From contig NZ_CAKVGN010000004.1 of the NCBI RefSeq assembly GCF_934747485.1, positions 14,062-78,061 on the forward strand: 64,000 bases of DNA, in the 5' to 3' direction. The translations under genes and the position numbers were made by a program. Of this stretch, positions 17,147 through 24,526 are shown in pieces. Each line of letters opens with the position of its first letter. The first letter of the stretch is position 1. This stretch comes from an uncultured Brachyspira sp. (lineage in GTDB: Bacteria; Spirochaetota; Brachyspiria; Brachyspirales; Brachyspiraceae). The notes beneath the pieces are model-generated. The model was not told the DNA's origin, did not search any database, and saw only the letters and a list, made by a program, of their open reading frames with translations.

Positions 17147-18340
17147 ATGAATAATACTAACAAAACAATTAAATTTCCAAAATCAGCAACAATATTTATA
17201 GATGGACAAGACCCTAAATATAAATTTTATATAATCATCAAAGGTAAAGTTTTAGCATACAATTATTTTGCAGATGATTATACTATAGAATATAAAGAGG
17301 GTGAAATAATAGGACTATTTAATGCTGTTATAAATGAACCTTATACATCAACAGTTAAAGCAATAGAAGATGTTGAGGTTTTAGAAATGAGTGTTTATGA
17401 GATAGAAAAGATTGAAAATGCTAATATAATAAATAAAGTATATGAGTATTTGCTTCTTAATTTAGAGAGATGGATTAATAGATATTATTATTTTTTGAAT
17501 AAAGTCAGTACAACTTATAATTATTATACTGATAAAAATAGAATAGATATGATTAGTATGGCTAGTATTTATGAAGAGAATGGTTATACTGATGCTGCAT
17601 CAAAAATATATTCTAAATATTTGGAATTAAATCCTAATGCAGAAGATATTGGAGTTGTAAGAAATAAAATAGATACTTTAGGAACAATAGCAGAGCCTGA
17701 ATATATAGATAATAATGTTTATAAGTTTAAAAAGGGATATTGTTTATACACAGAGTTTCAGTATAATGATTATATTTATATTATTAGATATGGAAAGGTT
17801 GGGGTATATAATATATTTAATTCTAGACAAGTTACAAGAAGGGTATGTGTAAATAATGAAATACTTAATGGATATGCTCCTAAAAGCGACATTAGACCTC
17901 TTTTTACTACAGCAATAGTGTTGCAAGACTCTGTTATACAGCTTGCTAAAAAAGAAGAGTTTATGGAGTTGATATTAAAAGATAATAATATAAGACTTTA
18001 TCTTATAAAAGTTATGAGTATGAGAGTATATATTACAATATCTAGAATAAAATCTTTTAATGCTAATAATAATGTAAGTAAGTTTGTAATTATATTAGAA
18101 GCTTTAATTAAATATGAATTAATATTTAAAAACTCAAGACAAATAATATTTCCATACAATTTTAATGACCTTTGTTCTATGGTTGGTATTACAGCTGATG
18201 CTAATAAAGAAGCTGAATTGAAAAAAATAAAATCTGTTTCTATAACTGAAGATGGATATATTATGATAAAGGATACAGAAGAGTTTTATAAAGAATATGA
18301 AATATATAAACAAAGAACATCAAATAAATTAAAAAAATAA
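17147..18340 (+). CDS. double cyclic-nucleotide-binding-domain protein with degenerate Crp-type C-terminus
   Basis: A 397-residue soluble protein with two CNB-like beta-barrel domains, about residues 5-90 (FPKSATIFIDGQ, then IIKGKVLAYNY and a GEIIGLFNAV segment) and about 180-270 (YKFKKGYCLY, then YIIRYGKVGVYN). A helical linker of about 90 residues with a TPR-like stretch (AASKIYSKYLELNPNAE) separates them. The C-terminal 100 residues run like the helix and winged-helix part of Crp/Fnr proteins (FNDLCSMVGIT looks like the first HTH helices), but the recognition helix is not clear. Such spirochaetal proteins are usually labelled Crp-like; DNA binding and ligand are unproven. It converges with tlyA, one base apart. 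Confidence 0.65.
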   Translation: MNNTNKTIKFPKSATIFIDGQDPKYKFYIIIKGKVLAYNYFADDYTIEYKEGEIIGLFNAVINEPYTSTVKAIEDVEVLEMSVYEIEKIENANIINKVYEYLLLNLERWINRYYYFLNKVSTTYNYYTDKNRIDMISMASIYEENGYTDAASKIYSKYLELNPNAEDIGVVRNKIDTLGTIAEPEYIDNNVYKFKKGYCLYTEFQYNDYIYIIRYGKVGVYNIFNSRQVTRRVCVNNEILNGYAPKSDIRPLFTTAIVLQDSVIQLAKKEEFMELILKDNNIRLYLIKVMSMRVYITISRIKSFNANNNVSKFVIILEALIKYELIFKNSRQIIFPYNFNDLCSMVGITADANKEAELKKIKSVSITEDGYIMIKDTEEFYKEYEIYKQRTSNKLKK

Positions 18341-18341
18341 A

Positions 18342-19064
18342 TTAAATAATAAAATATGATAAATACTCTATATTTCCTTTAGAGCCTTTTATAGGGGAGA
18401 TAGTTCTATTTATTTCTTTAAATCCTATTTCTGTGATTCTATTAATTGCATTATTAACTATCTTTTCTCTCAATATATCATCTTTAATAACTCCACCCTT
18501 TGAAACTTCTCCTTTTTCTGCTTCAAATTGAGGTTTAATAAGACTTACCCAATATTCTAAATCATACAATTCTTTAAATATAACAGGGGCAATTTTTGAA
18601 ATAGATATAAAAGAAACATCACTGACTACAATAGAAGGTGTTTCTCCTTCAAACATTTCTCTTTTTATATCTTTAGCATTAAAATCTTCTATTGAAATTA
18701 CTCTATTATCATTTCTTAGTTTATATACAAGCTGATTATGTCCAACATCTAAAGCATAAACTTTTTTAGCACCATAGCAGAGGAGACAGTCTGTAAACCC
18801 TCCCGTAGAAGCTCCTATATCTAAACATATTTTATTTTCTACAGAAAGATTAAATTCTAATAATGCTTTCTCTAACTTTTCTCCAGCCCTAGATACATAT
18901 TTTCTATTTTGTATAATTTCTATTTTATCGGTATCTTTTATTTTTTGAGCCTTAGAAGTTACTTTTACACCATTAACAAATACACATCCAGCTAATATTA
19001 TATCCTGTGCTTTGGACCTGCTTTCAGTATATCCGTTATGGTGTACATACTCATCTAATCTCAT
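18342..19064 (-). CDS. tlyA: TlyA: 16S/23S rRNA cytidine-2'-O-methyltransferase / haemolysin
   Basis: A 240-residue protein with an N-terminal S4 RNA-binding domain (RLDEYVHHNGYTESRSKAQ, then INGxxVTSKAQKI-like) and a C-terminal FtsJ-type Rossmann methyltransferase domain with the SAM loop LDIGASTGGFTDCLL near residue 80 and SLIKPQFE near 190. In Mycobacterium, TlyA methylates 16S and 23S rRNA and its loss gives capreomycin resistance. In Brachyspira hyodysenteriae it was first named as a haemolysin. The ATG at 19064 follows the upstream exported-protein gene by 8 bases, so they are co-transcribed. Haemolysis by this protein may be indirect; the rRNA methylase role is what the fold shows. Confidence 0.93.
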   Translation of the reverse strand: MRLDEYVHHNGYTESRSKAQDIILAGCVFVNGVKVTSKAQKIKDTDKIEIIQNRKYVSRAGEKLEKALLEFNLSVENKICLDIGASTGGFTDCLLCYGAKKVYALDVGHNQLVYKLRNDNRVISIEDFNAKDIKREMFEGETPSIVVSDVSFISISKIAPVIFKELYDLEYWVSLIKPQFEAEKGEVSKGGVIKDDILREKIVNNAINRITEIGFKEINRTISPIKGSKGNIEYLSYFII

Positions 19065-19072
19065 TTATGATA

Positions 19073-20590
19073 TTATTCTAATCCATCAATAAAATATTTA
19101 ATAACGCTTAAAGCATTTTTTTCTTTATCTCTTGTATTTACTTTTATTACAAATTGAGAATGATTAGCTTCTAATATATTTGAAGTTAAATATACAGATT
19201 CAAAATTTTCAGTGTATTCATCTCCAATACCATATAAAGCCAAATTAGGATTTAATTCTAAATAAAATACAAAAGTATTATTTTTAGCTAAATTAATTTT
19301 ATCTTCATTTAGCTTAACATTAGGCATTTCATTATTCATTATTTTTTCTATAATAGCAGTATTACTAGTCATATAAAGTATAGAATCTTTAACATAACAA
19401 GTATAACCGCCAATTGTATATATATCATTATTAACATCATCAGCCAAAGCATCTAATATAATTTTTATAGTGTTTTCATCAGTAACAGAAGCAGAAATCA
19501 ATAAATCAGGCTCTCCATTTTCATTGCTGCCGTTATCCCAAGCAGATACAAATATATCGCCGCCCAAAAGCTCTACAAGTTTATAAACATCAATTCCATA
19601 CTCTTCTAATTCAGCAAAGTCTTCATTAAATGGAAACTCTTCTCCAAACATATTTTTTAAATGTTTAGAAAGTTCAGCACTATTAAAAGCTAATGATAAA
19701 AATCCATAATTATTCTCACCATTAACAAAAGTATATATATTATCAGCTAATTCTTTTTTTAGTAAAGAACTATCATAAGGATAATTCGGAGAATATGTAT
19801 CTACTACTATATCAGCACTTCCAACATTAAAATTAACTTTAGCAGTTAATATAGCATCTTTATAACTTTCTTTAGATATGCCTTCATAACTTCTTCCAAA
19901 TAAAAACTTTGTAAACTCATCATTATCTACGATAAAGCAATCTTCTAAATCAACCCAAGCATAAAAATCATTAGTTTGGCTTTCTAATTCTGTAAATTTT
20001 TCATTTGTAAGAGGAGAAGAAGTATCAAATATTAAATTAGCTATATTTATTATATTATTTTCTTTATTAAGTTCTTCATTATACCAATAAGCATCATCTA
20101 ATTTTGTTTCAACTGTAAATACTTCATCATTCCAAGATATTAAAGTTGTATCATCGAGGTAAAAATATCTATAAGTATAATTATCGCTAAAAGATATTAA
20201 TTTATCTTCTTGGCTCGCTATTTTTATCATTGTTCTGTTTAATTCAGCCGTATCCAATACATCAATCATCACTGCTATTTCTTGGTAACTATTAAATGAA
20301 ACTATTTTTGAAGGTTTAGAAAAATCTAATATCTGTTCTAATCTATTAGTCATAGCTTCTACTACATATTCATCATCTCTATATGCAGCAAAATTATCAG
20401 CAAACTTTTGCATGAATAATTTATTAAGAGTCTTTTGTAAACTTATTTCAGCTTTTGAGGATAATTCATTTAATTTTATAGAAAACACAGCTTGAGAAGC
20501 ACTTGGAATATATTTTGTTTCTACTGCTTGTATTACTGAAGTTGAAAATAGAGTTATCATTAAAACAACTATAGATATTATATTTTTCAT
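19073..20590 (-). CDS. large exported protein of unknown function
   Basis: I do not recognise the family. The 505-residue product has a clean N-terminal signal peptide (basic MKN, hydrophobic core, probable cleavage near VIQAVET), no lipobox and no further membrane segment, so it should be periplasmic or surface-exposed. The mature part is acidic, rich in Asn, Asp and Glu, and reads as alternating beta strands with repeated short elements such as DALADDVNND and GGDIFVSAWD. The layout recalls large periplasmic proteins of the DUF3352/DUF4836 kind, but I cannot confirm this. A strong promoter lies upstream (20633-20661), and the gene is followed after 8 bases by tlyA, so its transcription probably drives tlyA. 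Confidence 0.75.
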   Translation of the reverse strand: MKNIISIVVLMITLFSTSVIQAVETKYIPSASQAVFSIKLNELSSKAEISLQKTLNKLFMQKFADNFAAYRDDEYVVEAMTNRLEQILDFSKPSKIVSFNSYQEIAVMIDVLDTAELNRTMIKIASQEDKLISFSDNYTYRYFYLDDTTLISWNDEVFTVETKLDDAYWYNEELNKENNIINIANLIFDTSSPLTNEKFTELESQTNDFYAWVDLEDCFIVDNDEFTKFLFGRSYEGISKESYKDAILTAKVNFNVGSADIVVDTYSPNYPYDSSLLKKELADNIYTFVNGENNYGFLSLAFNSAELSKHLKNMFGEEFPFNEDFAELEEYGIDVYKLVELLGGDIFVSAWDNGSNENGEPDLLISASVTDENTIKIILDALADDVNNDIYTIGGYTCYVKDSILYMTSNTAIIEKIMNNEMPNVKLNEDKINLAKNNTFVFYLELNPNLALYGIGDEYTENFESVYLTSNILEANHSQFVIKVNTRDKEKNALSVIKYFIDGLE

Positions 20591-20632
20591 TTTACTAAAA
20601 CTCTCCTTAAATTTTATAAAGCAACTAAATAT

Positions 20633-20661
20633 ATTATATTAGAGTAAAAATTAAAAGTCAA
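20633..20661 (-). promoter_or_regulatory. promoter for the exported protein-tlyA operon
   Basis: On the minus strand TTGACT (20661-20656), a 17-base spacer, then perfect TATAAT (20638-20633). The leader is about 35 bases and carries AAGGAGAG before the ATG at 20590. Confidence 0.75.
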
Positions 20662-20784
20662 GTATAATATAAATAATAAAAACAATTATTTTAAGCTATT
20701 GATAAAAAATATTTTAAATTTAATTAAAAAAAATATTTCAAAGTATATAGTTTATTAGTTATATATATGGGAGTATTATATAAA

Positions 20785-21408
20785 ATGAAAAGAATAATTA
20801 AAGTTTTTGCATTATTGTTATTATTTACAGTATCATGTAATTCAAATATCAACGATAGAAAAGTAAATAAATCTGCTTTATTAAATGAACATAATGCCTC
20901 TGTTGTAAATACAGAGTTTAACGGCAGTAAAACAATTATAGTATACTATTCTTGGAATGGAAATACAGAAATAGTAGCTAATAAGATTAAAAAAATTACA
21001 GGGGCGGATATATACAAAATTACCACGAAAATACCATATCCAAATGAATATGATGATATTGTAGCTCAAGTAAAAGATGATATAGATAATGATAAGCTTC
21101 CAGAACTAAACGGCAGTGTTGATTTATCTAAATATGATAATATTATTATAGGGTATCCAATATGGATAGGTGATATGGCATTGCCTATGAAAAGCTTTTT
21201 ATCAAAAAATGATTTGAAAGGTAAAAATATAGCACCATTTATATTAAATGGAGGCTCAAGAGTGTATAAAAGCATTTCTTATATAAAAGAAACATGCCCA
21301 GATAGTAAAGTATTAAATTATATATCTATAAAAAGAAAAGATGTATCCGATTTGGACGGAAAAATCAATAATTGGATAAGAAAGATAAAAGTAGATATAT
21401 CAAAATAA
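20785..21408 (+). CDS. flavodoxin-like lipoprotein
   Basis: A 207-residue protein with a signal peptide ending in a lipobox (FTVSC, Cys18 or so) followed by a flavodoxin-type domain of about 160 residues. The FMN phosphate-loop region reads VYYSWNGNTEIVANKI, and later segments IIGYPIWIGDMALPMKSFL and FILNGGSRVYKSI match the family seen in exported Flavodoxin_4 proteins. It probably binds FMN and takes part in extracytoplasmic or membrane-associated redox reactions; no partner is visible. I chose ATG 20785 because the typical signal peptide begins there; an in-frame ATG at 20767 adds six residues. It diverges from the exported protein-tlyA operon. Confidence 0.8.
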   Translation: MKRIIKVFALLLLFTVSCNSNINDRKVNKSALLNEHNASVVNTEFNGSKTIIVYYSWNGNTEIVANKIKKITGADIYKITTKIPYPNEYDDIVAQVKDDIDNDKLPELNGSVDLSKYDNIIIGYPIWIGDMALPMKSFLSKNDLKGKNIAPFILNGGSRVYKSISYIKETCPDSKVLNYISIKRKDVSDLDGKINNWIRKIKVDISK

Positions 21409-21430
21409 TTTTTTAATATTATGTTAATAT

Positions 21431-21459
21431 TTGCATAAAGAAAAAAAATAGTATACAAT
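21431..21459 (+). promoter_or_regulatory. probable promoter for the alpha/beta hydrolase gene
   Basis: TTGCAT (21431-21436), 17 bases, TACAAT (21454-21459). Transcription would start near 21466 with TTGGAG as ribosome-binding site before the ATG at 21489. Confidence 0.5.
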
Positions 21460-21488
21460 TTACATAATAATAATTTGGAGATATTTTT

Positions 21489-22418
21489 ATGAAAATAGAT
21501 AATAGGGTGTTAATATCTGATGATGGACATAGAATGTACACTTATATATTTACTCCAGACGCTAAGCCTAAAGCTATAGTACAAATAGTTCATGGACTTG
21601 GAGAGCATGCTGGCAGATATAAAGAATTGGCTAGTAAATTAGCAGAGAATGGTTTTTTGGTTTGTGCTGATGACCATAGAGGGTTTGGAAGAAGTACAGT
21701 TAGTAAAGATGGAATTGGACATATTGCAGATAAAAATGGTGCTGATTTAATATTAGAGGATATGAAGCATCTAATGGTTACAGTGAAAGCTGATTATCCT
21801 AATATCCCATATTTTATGCTAGGGCATAGTATGGGTTCTTTTTTAACAAGAGGTTTCTTAATAAAATATCATAAAGATTTAAATGGTGCTATTATAATGG
21901 GTACTAAGGGAAAGCCTAATAAAATAGAAAGTATTGGTAAATTAATAGCAAATGTTCAAAAGTCAATTTTTGGAGGAAGGAAGAGGGCTAAATTATTAGA
22001 TAAATTATCTGTTGGAGGATATGGGAAGAAATATTTTCCTAAAGATAAATCGGATTTAGCTTGGCTTACTTCAGATAAAGAAGAGATTAATAAAGTATTA
22101 GAAGATGAATATTTTGCTAGTAAGCCTGCTAGTATAGAGACTTATATACAATTATTTAATTTAATAGATAAGATTTCAGATAAAGATAATTATTCTAATA
22201 TGAGCAAGGATTTTCCTATACTTTTAATATCCGGAGATAAAGACCCTGTTGGAAATATGGGAAAGGGTGTAAAGTGGGTATATGAGATGTATAAATCTTT
22301 GGGGTTTAATGATATTAATATAAGTTTATATAAAGATGGAAGACATGAAATATTAAATGATGTGCAAAGGCATGATGTAATGAATGAAATACTTGAGTGG
22401 CTTAATGCTCATATTTAA
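21489..22418 (+). CDS. alpha/beta hydrolase, monoacylglycerol lipase / lysophospholipase type
   Basis: A 309-residue cytoplasmic serine hydrolase of the Hydrolase_4 group. IVHGLGEHAGRY near residue 36 supplies the oxyanion region, GHSMGS near residue 115 holds the nucleophilic Ser, and the acid and His come from ISGDKDPVG near 250 and DGRHEILND near 285. This order and spacing match bacterial monoacylglycerol lipases and PldB-like lysophospholipases. It is followed with no gap by the frame leading into gmhA, so translation may be coupled. The natural substrate is not shown by the sequence; a membrane-lipid turnover role is inferred. Confidence 0.85.
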   Translation: MKIDNRVLISDDGHRMYTYIFTPDAKPKAIVQIVHGLGEHAGRYKELASKLAENGFLVCADDHRGFGRSTVSKDGIGHIADKNGADLILEDMKHLMVTVKADYPNIPYFMLGHSMGSFLTRGFLIKYHKDLNGAIIMGTKGKPNKIESIGKLIANVQKSIFGGRKRAKLLDKLSVGGYGKKYFPKDKSDLAWLTSDKEEINKVLEDEYFASKPASIETYIQLFNLIDKISDKDNYSNMSKDFPILLISGDKDPVGNMGKGVKWVYEMYKSLGFNDINISLYKDGRHEILNDVQRHDVMNEILEWLNAHI

Positions 22419-22445
22419 ATGAAAAATGAAAGGAAGTTATGTATC

Positions 22446-23069
22446 ATGGCGAATTTAATTGAGAGGTTTAGAGAGTTAGAACCTATAAAAAGCAATATAG
22501 ATTTAGCAATAGAGGCTATAATCAATTGCTATAAAAATGGAAATAAAGTTTTAATAGCTGGTAATGGCGGAAGTGCTTGCGACAGTGAACATATTGCAGG
22601 AGAGCTATTAAAAAGTTTTGTAAAAAAAAGACCAATAAAAGAAGAGATTAGAAAAGAGCTTTTAAACTTCGAAGATGGGGAATATATTGCTGATAATTTA
22701 GAAGCCCCTCTTAGAGCTATTGCTTTAACATCTCATATGGGGCTTTCTACAGCATATTTAAATGACAGAGACCCTTATTTAATATTTGCTCAGCAGTTAT
22801 TGGCTTTTGGAGACAAGGGAGATGTTTTCATTGCTATAAGTACGTCAGGCAATGCTAAAAATATTATACATGCTTCTAAAGTTGCTAAAGCTATGGGAAT
22901 AAAAATAATATCTTTTACAAATAATAATGGCGGTAAGCTTGCAGAGATGGCAGACATTGCTATAAAGGCACCTTCAAAAGAAACATATATTGCTCAGGAA
23001 TATCATGAAGCTATTTATCATGAAATTTGTATAAGAGTAGAAGAATATTTCTTTAAAGAAGATAGATAA
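22446..23069 (+). CDS. gmhA: sedoheptulose-7-phosphate isomerase (phosphoheptose isomerase)
   Basis: A 207-residue SIS-domain enzyme that converts sedoheptulose 7-phosphate to D-glycero-D-manno-heptose 7-phosphate, the first step to LOS heptose. It shows AGNGGSACDSEHIAGELLKSF near residue 42 onwards in outline, the ISTSGNAKN loop near residue 125 and the catalytic region YHEAIYHEICIRVE at the C-terminus. An insertion of about 20 residues near 65-90 makes it a little longer than enteric GmhA. ATG 22446 with AAGGAAG upstream is preferred to the ATG at 22419, which overlaps nothing useful and directly abuts the previous stop. It is followed by a heptosyltransferase gene, as expected for the pathway. 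Confidence 0.9.
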   Translation: MANLIERFRELEPIKSNIDLAIEAIINCYKNGNKVLIAGNGGSACDSEHIAGELLKSFVKKRPIKEEIRKELLNFEDGEYIADNLEAPLRAIALTSHMGLSTAYLNDRDPYLIFAQQLLAFGDKGDVFIAISTSGNAKNIIHASKVAKAMGIKIISFTNNNGGKLAEMADIAIKAPSKETYIAQEYHEAIYHEICIRVEEYFFKEDR

Positions 23070-23087
23070 CAATATTTTATAAAGTTT

Positions 23088-24116
23088 ATGAAAATACTTT
23101 TAATAAAACAAACTTCTCTTGGCGATGTGCTTCATGCAACACCTGTTATTAGGGCGTTGAAGAAATGGAAAAGCGACTGCATTATTGATGTAGTAACAGA
23201 TAAAAGAGCTTTAGGTATACTTGAAAATAATCCATATATCAATAAATTATATGTGCTTGATATATATAAATACGAAAAAGAATTATTTTCTTCGCCGTCT
23301 AAATTTTTCTCTACAGTAAAAGAGTTTTTTTCTCATATTAAAAATGTAAGAAAAGAGCATTATGATATAGCAATAGATTTACAAGGTCTTGAAAGAAGCG
23401 TTATATTTCTTTATTTGTGCCATTCAAAAAAGAAGTTTGCAAAAGGAAAATGGTTTGGGGTTAAAAGCAATTATTATAAAGATATTAATGCTATAGTTGG
23501 TTTGCTTTCTTTTTTAGATTATATTGACTGCCCAAGCGACGGTACTGATTTAGACTATTTTTTGCCAAGCAATATAGAAGATGTTTTTAACAAGAAAATA
23601 GAAAGCCTAAATATAAAATTAGATAAAGACTATATTGTGTTTTCTCCTTTTTCAAGGTGGGATACTAAAGACTTATCTGTAAAAAAATCTAAAGAGATAA
23701 TTGAAGAGATAAGAAAAATAAGTAAAATTCAAATAGTTATATCAGCAACAAAAGACTATAATGAAAAATGTATCGAAATATCTAATGGTTTTGAAAATGT
23801 ATTAAACACATCGAGCTATTTTAATTTAAGTGAATTAGCTTATTTAATAAAAGAGTCATTGGGAATGATCACCGCTGATTCTTTTCCAATGCATACGGGC
23901 TGTGCTTTTAAAAAACCGCTTATAGCAATATTTGGTCCAACTAGTGAGGTTAGGGTAGGGCCTATAGCAGAAAACTCTGAAACCATTAGAGTAGAAGGTT
24001 TAGAATGTGCAAGATGCTACAAAAGAAAAAACTGCCCAAATAATCATATATGTATAGAAGATATAGATGCAAAACTAATAGCAACTAGAATACTGCAAAA
24101 GATAGGGTATTTATAA
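23088..24116 (+). CDS. glycosyltransferase family 9 (ADP-heptose:LOS heptosyltransferase)
   Basis: A 342-residue GT9 enzyme of the WaaC/WaaF type, transferring heptose from ADP-heptose to the LOS core at the cytoplasmic face of the inner membrane. The N-terminus ILLIKQTSLGDVLHATPVIR is typical. The C-terminal donor-site region has MITADSFPMHTGCAF and AIFGPTSEVRVGP, and four cysteines in the tail (ECARCYKRKNC, then CI) match the metal-site-like cluster of many GT9 proteins. It lies 18 bases after gmhA, and hldD is found at 56016 in the same window. Which core position it decorates cannot be told. Confidence 0.88.
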   Translation: MKILLIKQTSLGDVLHATPVIRALKKWKSDCIIDVVTDKRALGILENNPYINKLYVLDIYKYEKELFSSPSKFFSTVKEFFSHIKNVRKEHYDIAIDLQGLERSVIFLYLCHSKKKFAKGKWFGVKSNYYKDINAIVGLLSFLDYIDCPSDGTDLDYFLPSNIEDVFNKKIESLNIKLDKDYIVFSPFSRWDTKDLSVKKSKEIIEEIRKISKIQIVISATKDYNEKCIEISNGFENVLNTSSYFNLSELAYLIKESLGMITADSFPMHTGCAFKKPLIAIFGPTSEVRVGPIAENSETIRVEGLECARCYKRKNCPNNHICIEDIDAKLIATRILQKIGYL

Positions 24117-24189
24117 TAATATACTTGTTTCAAAACTACTTGAGAAGATTACTTTTGTAATTAAAAAACTTACTTTTGATAAAATATAG

Positions 24190-24222
24190 TTGTTTAGGTG
24201 TATACCTAAACAATTTTAAATT
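24190..24222 (+). terminator. perfect hairpin after the gmhA-heptosyltransferase genes
   Basis: TTGTTTAGGT (24190-24199) and ACCTAAACAA (24204-24213) form a 10-base-pair stem with a GTAT loop, followed by TTTTAAATT. It can end the upstream operon. A related stretch (TATACCTAAACAGTTATATTTTG) occurs at about 33698-33720, so it is also part of a dispersed repeat. Confidence 0.55.
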
Positions 24223-24402
24223 GTCAATCGTGAGCCGCAGCACCTCTCTGCACGGTATATCTTACCTTTTTTAAATGTCATCTATATTTGCCGTTTATTG
24301 CTTATTATTAGGCAAAATAAAGAACTTATCACATATAAAATATATTTGTATAAAAAATAATGTATCATATTTCTGTAAATATATGATTTTAGTGCATAAA
24401 AT

Positions 24403-24470
24403 TGCAGTTCTTTTGCTTCTTTTATACCAATAAAAGAAGTGGGGGTACGGGGGCTAGTCCCCGTAAACAA
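24403..24470 (+). repeat. dispersed intergenic repeat family A, copy 1
   Basis: This copy lies in the gene-free stretch 24117-24526. It has the conserved core GCAGTTCTTTTGCTTCTTTT, a hairpin CTTCTTTTAT/ATAAAAGAAG, then GTGGGGGT and a second perfect hairpin ACGGGG/CCCCGT around GCTAGT. The same core occurs near 44.05, 57.9 and, inverted, 59.6 kb. The upstream part of the gap (24117-24402) is AT-rich with one GC-containing island at 24227-24265 and no credible gene. Confidence 0.8.
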
Positions 24471-24526
24471 TAAAATTTAAAAATAAAATTTTCGACAAAA
24501 TATAATGGTTTCAGTATATAATACTT

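Noticed and set aside
24282..24470. A 62-codon minus-strand frame in the gap
   Set aside because: It runs through repeat family A, whose other copies disrupt any such frame; no signal for translation.
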